Assembly: GCA_034519525.1 (NCBI GenBank)
Contig: JAXHOJ010000038.1
Location: forward strand, 62,001-126,000
Origin: Gemmobacter sp034519525
Lineage (GTDB): Bacteria; Pseudomonadota; Alphaproteobacteria; Rhodobacterales; Rhodobacteraceae
Reading direction: 5' to 3'
Length of the DNA stretch: 64,000 nt
Part shown: one piece after another, positions 17,148 to 24,868 of the stretch
Numbering within the stretch: position 1 is the stretch's first letter
How the letters are laid out: the number at the start of each line of letters is the position of its first letter
Made by a program: the position numbers and the translations under genes
Notes under the pieces: model-generated
Database searches by the model: none
Seen by the model: only the letters and a program-made list of their open reading frames with translations
Told to the model about the DNA's origin: nothing

Positions 17148-17518
17148 GGCAGACTCCTTGCAAATCTGGCCTGTTATTGGCGAAATCCCCGCACAAGGCA
17201 AGGGTTCACTGGCAAGGCATCGCAGGTGGCAAGGCGGGCAGACTGTCGGCCGGTCACTGGGGTGTGGGGTGGGGTGTGGTGCGACCGGCCGACATGCGAT
17301 GCCCGACCTTTCGGCATGCAAAGCATTGCCTCGTCACTCAACCCGATTCCGCTTAACAAACCCTTAACCGAACCAGAAATCCTGCCCCCCTCCCCCGCAA
17401 AAGCCCCATTCTGCCAGCGCACCCCCGCCATTTCCGGCCGCCGGGGCGCCAAACCGGCCTGCGGGGGTTGAACGGGAACAAAAACAGATCATCTTGAACC
17501 CCTGACGAGGGAATCACC
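17148..17518. other. Intergenic region upstream of uvrB
   Basis: No gene. It contains a G/T-rich stretch (GGTGTGGGGTGGGGTGTGGT, 17260-17279) and AT-richer DNA before uvrB that probably holds the promoter. I looked for an alphaproteobacterial LexA box (GTTC-N7-GTTC) and did not find a good one. Confidence 0.4.
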
Positions 17519-19699
17519 ATGCCGCACAACAACACCAACGCCCCTGCCGAACGCCCGGATGTGCTGACCCGGCCCAAGCTGGAAGGCGGGCGCCGTTTCG
17601 TCCTTCATTCGCCATTCCAGCCGGCCGGCGATCAGCCCACCGCCATTGCCGAACTGTCGGCGGGATTGCAGGCGGGGGACCGCGATCAGGTGCTGCTGGG
17701 CGCGACCGGCACCGGCAAGACCTTCACCATGGCGAAGATCATCGAACAGACGCAGCGCCCGGCGATCATCCTCGCCCCCAACAAGACGCTGGCGGCGCAG
17801 CTTTATGGCGAGTTCAAGGGGTTCTTCCCGGAAAACAGCGTTGAATATTTCGTAAGCTATTACGACTACTACCAACCCGAAGCCTATGTGGCCCGCTCTG
17901 ACACCTATATCGAGAAGGAAAGCCAGATCAACGAACAGATCGACCGGATGCGCCACTCGGCCACCCGGGCGCTGCTGGAACGCGACGATGTGATCATCGT
18001 GGCCTCGGTCTCCTGCATCTATGGTATCGGCTCGGTCGAAACCTATTCGGCCATGACGCAGGATCTGGTGGTGGGGCAGATGTATGACCAGCGGCAGGTG
18101 ATCGCCGAACTGGTGGCGCAGCAATATCGCCGCAACGATGCGGCCTTCGCGCGGGGCAGCTTTCGGGTGCGCGGCGACAGTGTCGAGGTCTGGCCTGCCC
18201 ACCTTGAAGATCGCGCCTGGCGGTTCAGCTTCTTCGGCCCCGAGCTGGAGGGGATCGTCGAATTCGATCCGCTGACCGGCGCCAAGACCGATGTGTTCAA
18301 GCAGATCCGCATCTATGCGAATTCGCACTATGTCACCCCCCGCCCCACCATGCAGCAGGCGACAAAGGGCATCCGGCTGGAGCTGAAACAGCGGCTGGAA
18401 CAACTGGTCAACGAAGGCAAGCTGCTGGAGGCGCAGCGGCTGGAACAGCGCTGCAATTTCGATCTGGAAATGCTGGAGGCCACCGGCGTCTGCAACGGGA
18501 TCGAAAATTATTCGCGCTACCTGACCGGCCGCGCCCCCGGAGAGCCGCCGCCCACCCTGTTTGAATTCATCCCCGACAATGCCATTGTTTTTGCAGATGA
18601 ATCCCACGTTTCCGTGCCACAGATCGGCGGCATGTACCGGGGCGACTATCGGCGCAAGTTCACGCTGGCGGAACATGGCTTCCGCCTGCCCAGCTGCATG
18701 GACAACCGGCCGCTGAAGTTTGAAGAATGGGATGCGATGCGGCCGCAGAGCATCTTCGTTTCCGCCACCCCTTCCGCATGGGAGCTGGAGCAGGCGGGCG
18801 GTGTCTTTGCCGAACAGGTGATCCGCCCCACCGGCCTCTTGGACCCGGTGGTGGAAATCCGCCCCGTCGACATGCAGGTGGATGATCTGCTGGATGAAAT
18901 CCGGCGCGTGGCGGCGCAGGGTCTGCGCATCCTTGTCACCACGCTGACCAAGCGCATGGCCGAGGATCTGACGGAATATTTCCACGAACAGGGCATCCGC
19001 ATCCGCTATATGCACTCTGACATCGACACCATCGAACGCATTGAAATCCTTCGGGATCTGCGGCTTGGGGCCTTTGATGTGCTGGTGGGCATCAACCTGC
19101 TGCGCGAAGGCCTGGATATCCCGGAATGTGGGCTGGTGGCGATTCTCGATGCGGATAAAGAGGGGTTCCTGCGATCTGAAACCTCGCTGATCCAGACCAT
19201 CGGGCGCGCGGCGCGCAATGCCGAAGGCCGGGTCATCATGTATGCGGACCGGATCACCGGCAGCATGGAACGCGCGCTGGCCGAAACCAACCGGCGGCGC
19301 GAAAAGCAGATCGCCTATAACCTGGAACATGGCATCACGCCGACCACGGTGAAAAAGAACGTCGAAGATGTGCTGGCGGGCCTGTGGCAGGGCGATACCG
19401 ATATGAGCCGTGTGACCGCCAAGGTTGAAAAACCCATGGTCGGCCAGAACCTTGCCGCGCATCTTGATGCGCTGCGGCTACAGATGCGCAAGGCCGCCGA
19501 AAACCTGGAATTCGAAGAAGCCGCCCGCCTGCGCGACGAGGTCAAGCGGCTGGAGGTGGTGGAGCTGGCGGTGGCCGATGATCCGCTGGCCCGGCAATCG
19601 GTGGTGGAAGATGCCGTGGAAGAGGCGATGAAGGCGCGGGGCCGATCCACCGCCGGGCGTGCCGGGCAGCGCGGCGGCACCAAGCGGCGCGGGCGCTAG
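17519..19699 (+). CDS. uvrB: Excinuclease ABC subunit UvrB
   Basis: A 726-residue DNA-damage-verifying helicase-like subunit of nucleotide excision repair, partner of UvrA and UvrC. Walker A is GATGTGKTFT (61-70). The beta-hairpin that clamps DNA is FVSYYDYYQPEAY. Walker B region: VFADESHV. Helicase motifs V/VI are NLLREGLDIPE and QTIGRAARN. A UVR domain lies near 650-685 (LEFEEAARLRDEVKRLE). The C-terminal basic tail RAGQRGGTKRRGR is an alphaproteobacterial feature. It overlaps the convergent NYN gene by 4 bases. Confidence 0.97.
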   Translation: MPHNNTNAPAERPDVLTRPKLEGGRRFVLHSPFQPAGDQPTAIAELSAGLQAGDRDQVLLGATGTGKTFTMAKIIEQTQRPAIILAPNKTLAAQLYGEFKGFFPENSVEYFVSYYDYYQPEAYVARSDTYIEKESQINEQIDRMRHSATRALLERDDVIIVASVSCIYGIGSVETYSAMTQDLVVGQMYDQRQVIAELVAQQYRRNDAAFARGSFRVRGDSVEVWPAHLEDRAWRFSFFGPELEGIVEFDPLTGAKTDVFKQIRIYANSHYVTPRPTMQQATKGIRLELKQRLEQLVNEGKLLEAQRLEQRCNFDLEMLEATGVCNGIENYSRYLTGRAPGEPPPTLFEFIPDNAIVFADESHVSVPQIGGMYRGDYRRKFTLAEHGFRLPSCMDNRPLKFEEWDAMRPQSIFVSATPSAWELEQAGGVFAEQVIRPTGLLDPVVEIRPVDMQVDDLLDEIRRVAAQGLRILVTTLTKRMAEDLTEYFHEQGIRIRYMHSDIDTIERIEILRDLRLGAFDVLVGINLLREGLDIPECGLVAILDADKEGFLRSETSLIQTIGRAARNAEGRVIMYADRITGSMERALAETNRRREKQIAYNLEHGITPTTVKKNVEDVLAGLWQGDTDMSRVTAKVEKPMVGQNLAAHLDALRLQMRKAAENLEFEEAARLRDEVKRLEVVELAVADDPLARQSVVEDAVEEAMKARGRSTAGRAGQRGGTKRRGR

Positions 19700-20262
19700 C
19701 CAGGCCGGGTCGCGGCAAATGTCACGCCCTCAGCCCCGATCCGCCCGCCCACCAGCCGCCCCGGCTCTGCCGCCAGCGGGTGATCTTCGATCCAGTCGCG
19801 GTAGCGATCATTGCTGACGATGCGGGCGTTCAGCGCCTTTGCCCCTTCCAGCAGCAGCGGATCGGCCGGTGTGCCTTTGGGTGCCACGAAGACCTGCCGA
19901 TGCGGCAGGCCCAGCCGCTGCGCCATATCGACCGGCCCCTGATAGCGGTTGCCGATCAGATAGCCGACATTGGCATCGAACCATACTGCAGGCGTCAGCC
20001 CGCGCGCCTGCAGATCCGCGATCACCCTGGTCAGAACCGCCAGATCGGGGCCGGTATTGCCCCAATACATCACGTTGGATCCATCAACGACCACCCAGCG
20101 CCGGGGTTTTGCCCGCGGCCGTTTGCGCGGCGCCAGCAGCAAAGCCGCAAAGACCCCGGCCAGCCCGGCCAGAGCAGCACCCGAAATCTGGGGAAAGTGC
20201 AGCCAGAGCGAAAAGGCCGTCACACCCAGGGAAACCAGCAAAAGCAGAACAGAGACGATCAT
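19696..20262 (-). CDS. Membrane-anchored NYN/Zc3h12a-like ribonuclease-domain protein
   Basis: 188 residues. Two N-terminal hydrophobic helices (about 4-20 and 26-44) are followed by a basic stretch RKRPRAKPRR. A NYN/PIN-fold domain follows with VVVDGSNVMYWG (about 56-67, metal-binding Asp), WFDANVGYLIGNRY, and SNDRYRDW (about 149-156, conserved Asp). This pattern matches the Zc3h12a (Regnase) type NYN domain, a metal-dependent RNase family. The protein would sit on the inner membrane with the nuclease in the cytosol. Activity and targets are inferred. Confidence 0.75.
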   Translation of the reverse strand: MIVSVLLLLVSLGVTAFSLWLHFPQISGAALAGLAGVFAALLLAPRKRPRAKPRRWVVVDGSNVMYWGNTGPDLAVLTRVIADLQARGLTPAVWFDANVGYLIGNRYQGPVDMAQRLGLPHRQVFVAPKGTPADPLLLEGAKALNARIVSNDRYRDWIEDHPLAAEPGRLVGGRIGAEGVTFAATRPG

Positions 20263-20332
20263 GGGGCGAAATCAGCACACAACAGAAAAGAAAACCGGCT
20301 GCCAGGCCCGGTCTGTGCCTGGCAGCCAGGGC

Positions 20333-20587
20333 TTACGCCCGTTTCAGAACCCGGGCGATCACCAGCAGGATCACCGCACCCAGGGTCGAATGGATGATGG
20401 CGGCTACCACGCCCCCACCCACGGCAAAGCCGATGCGCGGCAACACCAGGCTGGCGATGAACGCCCCCAGGATGCCAACCACGATATTGCCAAGCAGGCC
20501 AAAGCCTGAACCCGACACCAGTTTGCCCGCCAGCCAACCGGCCACCGCGCCGACCAGCAGCATCACGACCAGACTTTCGATTCCCAT
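20333..20587 (-). CDS. GlsB/YeaQ/YmgE family stress-response membrane protein
   Basis: An 84-residue protein with three hydrophobic segments and the family's Gly-rich pattern: AGWLAGKLVSGSGFGLLGNI, VVGILGAFIASLVLPRIGF, then a final helix. It belongs to the transglycosylase-associated protein family, often stress- or stationary-phase-induced. Exact function unknown. Confidence 0.9.
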   Translation of the reverse strand: MGIESLVVMLLVGAVAGWLAGKLVSGSGFGLLGNIVVGILGAFIASLVLPRIGFAVGGGVVAAIIHSTLGAVILLVIARVLKRA

Positions 20588-20688
20588 GGCACCCCCTTGG
20601 GTTGATATGCGTTGACACTATGCGCCCCGGCTAGCTGACGGCAAGAGCGCCCCGTGATAACCTGCTGTTTCCAGACCCGGAGAGTCCC

Positions 20689-20967
20689 ATGCGCAGCCTG
20701 TCCATCCTGTTTGCCCTTCTGGCCACCCCCGCCCTCGCCTCGTCCGAGGATGCCTGGCAGGAATTTCGCCAGCTGACCGAAACCAACTGCCTTGCCCTGA
20801 TCGACACGCCCGGAGAGGTAACGATCGAGGTCAATCCCTTTGGGTCGGACCAGTTTGGCGTGGCGCTGCTGTCGGTGACAACTGATGCAGGCACGGATCG
20901 CATGGCCTGCATCATGAACAAGCAGACCGGCGCCGCCGAACTGACGGCGCCCTTCACCAATCAGTAA
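20689..20967 (+). CDS. Small exported protein, function unknown
   Basis: 92 residues. A signal peptide is clear: MRSLSILFALLATPALASSE, with cleavage probably after ALA. The mature part has two cysteines (TNCLAL and MACIMNK) that may form a disulfide. I do not recognise the family. It overlaps the convergent monooxygenase gene by 7 bases. Confidence 0.7.
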   Translation: MRSLSILFALLATPALASSEDAWQEFRQLTETNCLALIDTPGEVTIEVNPFGSDQFGVALLSVTTDAGTDRMACIMNKQTGAAELTAPFTNQ

Positions 20968-21278
20968 ACCTGCATCACCTCGTACATGACGGGTTCGAAC
21001 CGCGAACACAGCCCCGAAATGCGGCGGTTGCGTTCGCGCATTTCCGGGGTACGCAGCATCGCCTGATAATCTTCGCGCCGCTGCCATTTCGAATAATTGG
21101 CGATCCGGGTCTGGGCATCGTTCATATGCAGCCCTGCCCCCAGAAACCCGGGCTGATGGCGGATGAAATCGTGATAGGCCTCTTGCAGCGCCTCCATCAG
21201 ATCCTGTGCGGTGCCCGGCGACATCTCGAATGTGGTGATGACGGTCTGGCCTTGAAACTCTGTTGTGATCTCTGGCAT
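20961..21278 (-). CDS. Antibiotic biosynthesis monooxygenase (ABM) domain protein
   Basis: A 105-residue ferredoxin-like ABM-fold protein. It has TVITTFEMSPGTAQDLMEAL, then FIRHQPGFLGAGLHMNDAQT, IANYSKWQRREDYQAM and a C-terminal VMYEVMQVY strand. Such proteins range from small oxygenases to haem-degrading or unassigned proteins. The ATG at 21278 has GGGAGGA upstream. Confidence 0.82.
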   Translation of the reverse strand: MPEITTEFQGQTVITTFEMSPGTAQDLMEALQEAYHDFIRHQPGFLGAGLHMNDAQTRIANYSKWQRREDYQAMLRTPEMRERNRRISGLCSRFEPVMYEVMQVY

Positions 21279-21327
21279 GGTTTGCGTCCTCCCTCTGCCG
21301 AGGCTAACATCAGAACCGCGGAAAATC

Positions 21328-21516
21328 ATGCAGCTCATCGACCCTGACCATCCGTTCTTTCGCCCGGTCTGGCGCCGTTGGGCGACAGCGCTGTTTCCGC
21401 TGGTCTGGGCCGGGATCGAGCTTTACGGCGGCAACCCCGGCTGGGCGGCGGCCTTTGGCGCGGCCGGCGCCTATGCGTTCTGGCAATTGGTCATCGTCGG
21501 CCCTTCGGACAAATAA
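21328..21516 (+). CDS. Small membrane protein of Rhodobacterales type
   Basis: 62 residues. A charged N-terminus (DPDHPFFRPVWRRWATA) is followed by two hydrophobic segments (LFPLVWAGIELY and AAAFGAAGAYAFWQLVIVG). The pattern recalls a short conserved protein of Rhodobacterales genomes with no known function. The ATG at 21328 is used; there is no strong ribosome site. It overlaps the convergent lipoprotein gene by 26 bases. Confidence 0.65.
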   Translation: MQLIDPDHPFFRPVWRRWATALFPLVWAGIELYGGNPGWAAAFGAAGAYAFWQLVIVGPSDK

Positions 21517-21793
21517 GCGTACCGCGCAGGGTTTCGCTGGCCCCATCCACCCGCCAGGCCCCCAGATCGCAACCCGTCAGCCAGGGCACCACGGCCCGCA
21601 TGGTCGCGCGGGTTTCGCGGTGGTCTGCCACGGGCGGGCCGCTGCGCACCACCTCTGCGCGGTTGCGCTGGCGGTAGAGTGTATAGGTCTGGCCATCAAT
21701 TGTGGTTTCATGCCGCGCACCGCCAATCATCAGCGGTTTGGGCGCGCAGGCGGCCAGCAGGATCAGCAAGGGGATCAGGACGAATCGCATCAT
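21491..21793 (-). CDS. Small lipoprotein, function unknown
   Basis: About 100 residues. A lipoprotein signal LLILLAAC puts the lipidated Cys near residue 15. The mature part contains TIDGQTYTLYRQRNRAEVVR and ends CDLGAWRVDGASETLRGTLI followed by C. Paired cysteines late in the chain suggest a disulfide. The start may be either of two adjacent ATGs (21793 or 21790). Confidence 0.7.
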   Translation of the reverse strand: MMRFVLIPLLILLAACAPKPLMIGGARHETTIDGQTYTLYRQRNRAEVVRSGPPVADHRETRATMRAVVPWLTGCDLGAWRVDGASETLRGTLICPKGRR

Positions 21794-22014
21794 CGGGACA
21801 GATTGCCAGCCCGGCCTGAACAGCCGGTTAACGCCCCTGCCCCAGAAGTTGCGCCCTGCCCGCCCGCAGTTCCCTGATCTTGCGCCCCTTTCGGCCAGAT
21901 CGGCCAAACCCCGCCGATCCCGCGCCTTTCCTTGCAAAAACCCGCCCGAATCTTCATACTCATGGCACAAAACCCGCGGTGGTTTTCCCACCGAAGAGGC
22001 AAGAGGCAGTAGGC

Positions 22015-22329
22015 ATGACGAAACTTGCTCTGGCAGGCGCTCTGGCGGCGCTGGCACTTCCTTTCATGGCAGCCATGGTCGAGGCCGGCCCCGTTGAACG
22101 GGCCTGTCTGCGGTCGGAAAGAAGCAGCGCCAATCGCGCGGTTTGCGCCTGTATTCAACAGGTTGCCGATATGACGCTGCGGGGCGGCGATCAGCGGCAG
22201 GCGGCCAAGCTGATGAACGATCCCGACCGCGCGCATGAGGTCTGGATTTCCAAGCGGGCATCCGACGACGCGTTCTGGGATCGCTACAAGAACTTCGGCC
22301 AGACAGCCGAAGCCTATTGCGGCAGCTGA
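22015..22329 (+). CDS. Small secreted Cys-containing protein, function unknown
   Basis: 104 residues. The signal peptide is MTKLALAGALAALALPFMAA, with cleavage probably near VEAG. The mature domain has four cysteines (ACLRSE, VCACIQQV, AYCGS) and ends FGQTAEAYCGS. This resembles a small conserved Rhodobacterales family sometimes labelled arginine transporter without clear support. The ATG at 22015 follows AAGAGGCAGTAGGC. Confidence 0.75.
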   Translation: MTKLALAGALAALALPFMAAMVEAGPVERACLRSERSSANRAVCACIQQVADMTLRGGDQRQAAKLMNDPDRAHEVWISKRASDDAFWDRYKNFGQTAEAYCGS

Positions 22330-22400
22330 TTCCCGGCGGCAAGGCCTTGCGGTGCCTGCCCTGCTCAAGGGCGGGTTCTGGCGGAAACATGTGAAATATC

Positions 22401-22418
22401 AACAGGCTGAAGCCTGTT
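22401..22418 (+). terminator. Hairpin downstream of the small secreted protein
   Basis: AACAGGC-TGAA-GCCTGTT, a perfect 7-bp stem, then CTGCCCTTTT. It lies about 70 bases past the stop, so it is only a possible terminator. Confidence 0.4.
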
Positions 22419-22584
22419 CTGCCCTTTTGGCCTGTTTTGTGCTGGCAAGATTGCGCAGGCCTCTGGCCGTATGGCTGCTGCCCCTAGGCGGAGGGCCAGG
22501 CCCAAGCAACGCAGGGCAGGCATGTATTTCCTTTATATTCCATACAGATAGCCAACCCTTTCCCGTTGTCACGGAGCCGATGCC

Positions 22585-23301
22585 ATGGAGAAACTGCTGA
22601 TCCTGACCGGCGCGGGCATCAGTGCGGAAAGCGGGCTGGGCACCTTTCGCGACCGCGATGGAATCTGGAGCCGTTACGATCTGAACGCCGTGGCAACGCC
22701 CGAAGGCTTTGCCCGTAACCCATTGCTTGTGCATAAATTTTACAATGCACGCCGCGCCGCCAGCCGCGCCGCCCATCCCAATGCCGCCCATCACGCGCTG
22801 GCCCGGCTGGAGCGTGAATTCCCCGGCGAGGTGCTGATCGTGACCCAGAATGTCGATGATCTGCACGAACGCGCCGGATCGCGGCGGGTGCTGCATATGC
22901 ATGGCAGTCTGGAAGGCGCGCTTTGCGCCGATTGCGGCCACCGCTGGGCGGCCCCGGCGGTGATGCTGGCCTCTGTCCCCTGCCCCGTCTGCTCTGCGTC
23001 CCGCATCCGTCCCGACATCGTGTGGTTCGGAGAATATCCCTATCACATGGAGGAAATCTGGCAGGCGCTGCGGCAGGCGGATGTTTTCGTGGCCATCGGC
23101 ACCTCTGGCACCGTCTATCCGGCGGCGGCCTTTGCGCAGGATGCGGCCCGCGCCGGGGCCTGGTGTCTGGAGCTGAACGCCGAGGCCAGCGCCACCGCGC
23201 CGGATTTTGACGCGCTGCGCCTTGGCCCGGCCACCCGGCTGGTACCGGAATGGGTGAACGACGTGCTGACGCACGGCACGGCAGGAAAACAGCCGGGGTA
23301 G
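22585..23301 (+). CDS. cobB: NAD-dependent protein deacylase (sirtuin, CobB type)
   Basis: A 238-residue class III sirtuin. It removes acyl groups from lysine using NAD+. NAD motifs are GAGISAESGLGTFRDRDGIW (8-27) and TQNVDDLHERAG. The four zinc Cys are in CADC and CPVC. The acyl pocket motif FYNARR carries the Tyr-xx-Arg that, in CobB and SIRT5, allows desuccinylation or demalonylation. The catalytic His is in LHMHGSLEG. Cytoplasmic. It is convergent with the copper pair, which shares a terminator stem with its stop codon. Confidence 0.93.
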   Translation: MEKLLILTGAGISAESGLGTFRDRDGIWSRYDLNAVATPEGFARNPLLVHKFYNARRAASRAAHPNAAHHALARLEREFPGEVLIVTQNVDDLHERAGSRRVLHMHGSLEGALCADCGHRWAAPAVMLASVPCPVCSASRIRPDIVWFGEYPYHMEEIWQALRQADVFVAIGTSGTVYPAAAFAQDAARAGAWCLELNAEASATAPDFDALRLGPATRLVPEWVNDVLTHGTAGKQPG

Positions 23302-23314
23302 ATCACCCCGGCTG
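23290..23314 (-). terminator. Terminator between cobB and the copper chaperone operon
   Basis: CAGCCGGGGT-AGATC-ACCCCGGCTG, a perfect 10-bp stem. On the minus strand it is followed by GTTTTCC, so it mainly serves the PCuAC operon. It overlaps the cobB stop codon. Confidence 0.65.
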
Positions 23315-23321
23315 ATCGGGA

Positions 23322-23825
23322 TCAGTTGCCGGTGCCAGTCGCATGGCCATGCTTGTGGCCCTGCATCGGCATATCGCCCATGGCCCCCTGGCGTTGCAGA
23401 TCCACCGGGATCTCGACCACCATGGCGCCTGCCTTTTCGAAGGTCAGCGTCACGGCAACCACATCGCCCTGCGCCAGCGGCCGCGTCAGGCCAAGGAACA
23501 TGACATGGTCGCCGCCGCGCGCCAGGGCATGGCTACCATGGGCGGGCACGGCAAAGCCCTCGGGCACCTCTACCATCTGCATCACGCCATCGGCGCCAGC
23601 CTTGTGGGTGTGCAGTTCCACCTTCTGCGCCACATCAGAGCTGGCGGAAATCAGGCGATCATCGCTGGCGGCGTGGTTTTCGATCACCATGAAGGCGGCG
23701 CCGCTTTTGGCCATGGCGCCCGAGGTGCGGGCATAGGCATCGGAAATCATGATGCCTTCGGCAAAGGCCGGAAAGGCAGCAAGGGTCAGCGCCGTAGCGG
23801 CGAGAAGCGATTTGAAACGGGTCAT
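23322..23825 (-). CDS. Periplasmic copper chaperone PCu(A)C
   Basis: A 167-residue exported protein. The signal peptide is about residues 1-22 (SLLAATALTLAAFPAFA). A PCuAC cupredoxin-like domain follows with ISDAYAR, FMVIENHAASDDRLI, VELHTHK, HGSHALARGGDHVMFLGL. The conserved Met and His residues bind Cu(I) for delivery to cytochrome oxidase CuA or CuB sites. The C-terminal His/Met-rich tail DMPMQGHKHGHATGTG adds metal-binding capacity. It follows the DUF2946 gene by 37 bases, presumably one operon. Confidence 0.92.
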   Translation of the reverse strand: MTRFKSLLAATALTLAAFPAFAEGIMISDAYARTSGAMAKSGAAFMVIENHAASDDRLISASSDVAQKVELHTHKAGADGVMQMVEVPEGFAVPAHGSHALARGGDHVMFLGLTRPLAQGDVVAVTLTFEKAGAMVVEIPVDLQRQGAMGDMPMQGHKHGHATGTGN

Positions 23826-23862
23826 CTGTCTGTCCTTGATTCATAAGGGAAAAAACCGGGAA

Positions 23863-24213
23863 TCAGACAAGGTGCGGGGGGCCACGGGCCTGTGGATGCA
23901 GCAAGAGCTGGGGCAGCACGGCCTGCACCACGGGCAGGGCCAGCACCTCGGCCCGCAGGAAAGGCGCCTGTGGCGCAGATACCGGCGCATCGGCCAGGCC
24001 TGCGGCAAGGGCCGCCGTGCAATCCGGGCAGAGATGCGGCGGCGCCGTCGGCTGGCCCGAGGCATCCAGATGCAGCGTCACCATGCCCGCGCCCGAGCAG
24101 ATGGTGATACTGCCCGCCGCCGGCGCCTGCAGCCGCATGGCGGCAGCCTGCACCGCCCCGATGCACAGCATCAGGGCCAGAAACAGCACAGGAAACAGGC
24201 GAACCACAGTCAT
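23863..24213 (-). CDS. DUF2946 family exported protein (copper-linked)
   Basis: 116 residues. An N-terminal signal or anchor (LFPVLFLALMLCIGAVQAAA) is followed by the DUF2946 hallmark ITICSGAGMVTLHLDASG and a CPDC motif (HLCPDCTAAL). These proteins commonly sit next to copper chaperones, and a role in copper handling is inferred from that. First gene of the pair with PCuAC. The ATG at 24213 is used. Confidence 0.75.
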   Translation of the reverse strand: MTVVRLFPVLFLALMLCIGAVQAAAMRLQAPAAGSITICSGAGMVTLHLDASGQPTAPPHLCPDCTAALAAGLADAPVSAPQAPFLRAEVLALPVVQAVLPQLLLHPQARGPPHLV

Positions 24214-24275
24214 GCGCCCAGCAATAGCCGACAGGCCGCGCAACGCAAGGCGACAGAATGACCAGAAATGCAGAA

Positions 24276-24300
24276 ACCCCGCTCGCAGGGCGAACGGGGT
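24276..24300 (-). terminator. Terminator of rpmB
   Basis: ACCCCG-CTCGC-AGG-GCGAA-CGGGGT hairpin. On the minus strand it is followed by TTTCTG, 25 bases past the rpmB stop. Confidence 0.6.
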
Positions 24301-24324
24301 CAGCAAAGCCAGAAACCGGCAGGA

Positions 24325-24612
24325 TCAGGCGGCAGCCTGCGCCTTTTCGATGTCTTTCTTGATTTTCAGCGCCTTGTCCGAAAGCTCGGTATAATGGGCT
24401 TTCGACAGGAAGGCATCCAGACCGCCGCGGTGATCGACGGTGCGCAGGGCAGCCGAAGAGATCCGCAGTTTGAACGACTGGCCCAGCACATCCGACAGCA
24501 GGGTGACATCATTCAGGTTCGGCAGGAAGCGCCGTTTGCTTTTGTTGTTGGCGTGGCTGATTTTGTTACCAACCATCGGGCCTTTTCCGCTCAGTTCGCA
24601 GACGCGCGACAT
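24325..24612 (-). CDS. rpmB: 50S ribosomal protein L28
   Basis: A 95-residue L28 of the alphaproteobacterial length. It begins SRVCELSGKGPMVGNKISHA, then NKSKRRFLPNL, and ends in a long basic helix (DKALKIKKDIEKAQAAA). The ATG at 24612 is chosen because upstream sequence has no L28 features. Single gene with its own terminator. Confidence 0.96.
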   Translation of the reverse strand: MSRVCELSGKGPMVGNKISHANNKSKRRFLPNLNDVTLLSDVLGQSFKLRISSAALRTVDHRGGLDAFLSKAHYTELSDKALKIKKDIEKAQAAA

Positions 24613-24868
24613 CGTCTTGTTCCTTGTCTTTCGGACCTGTGCCCGGAAGGCGACGGCCCGGAGTAACACCAATGACGCCCGCTGACCCAGCAGGCACCCA
24701 ATTCCATCGCAGCCGTGTATGGGGAAACGCCGGGCAGGTCAAGCGATTCACTGCAGGGCGGCGCCGGTTGTCTTGCCCAGGGGGAAGCCGTACCGGCAAA
24801 GGCGCCGCGCGGGGCCGGGGCGACCCGCAAAATCTTGCAAGATTTTTGCCCGCGCGCCGGTTGCGGCC

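Noticed and set aside
17465..17518. LexA/SOS box before uvrB
   Set aside because: GAAC half-sites are present but not at the N7 spacing of the alphaproteobacterial GTTC-N7-GTTC box.
17489..19462. 657-codon minus-strand frame opposite uvrB
   Set aside because: Antisense shadow; uvrB is unmistakable on the plus strand.
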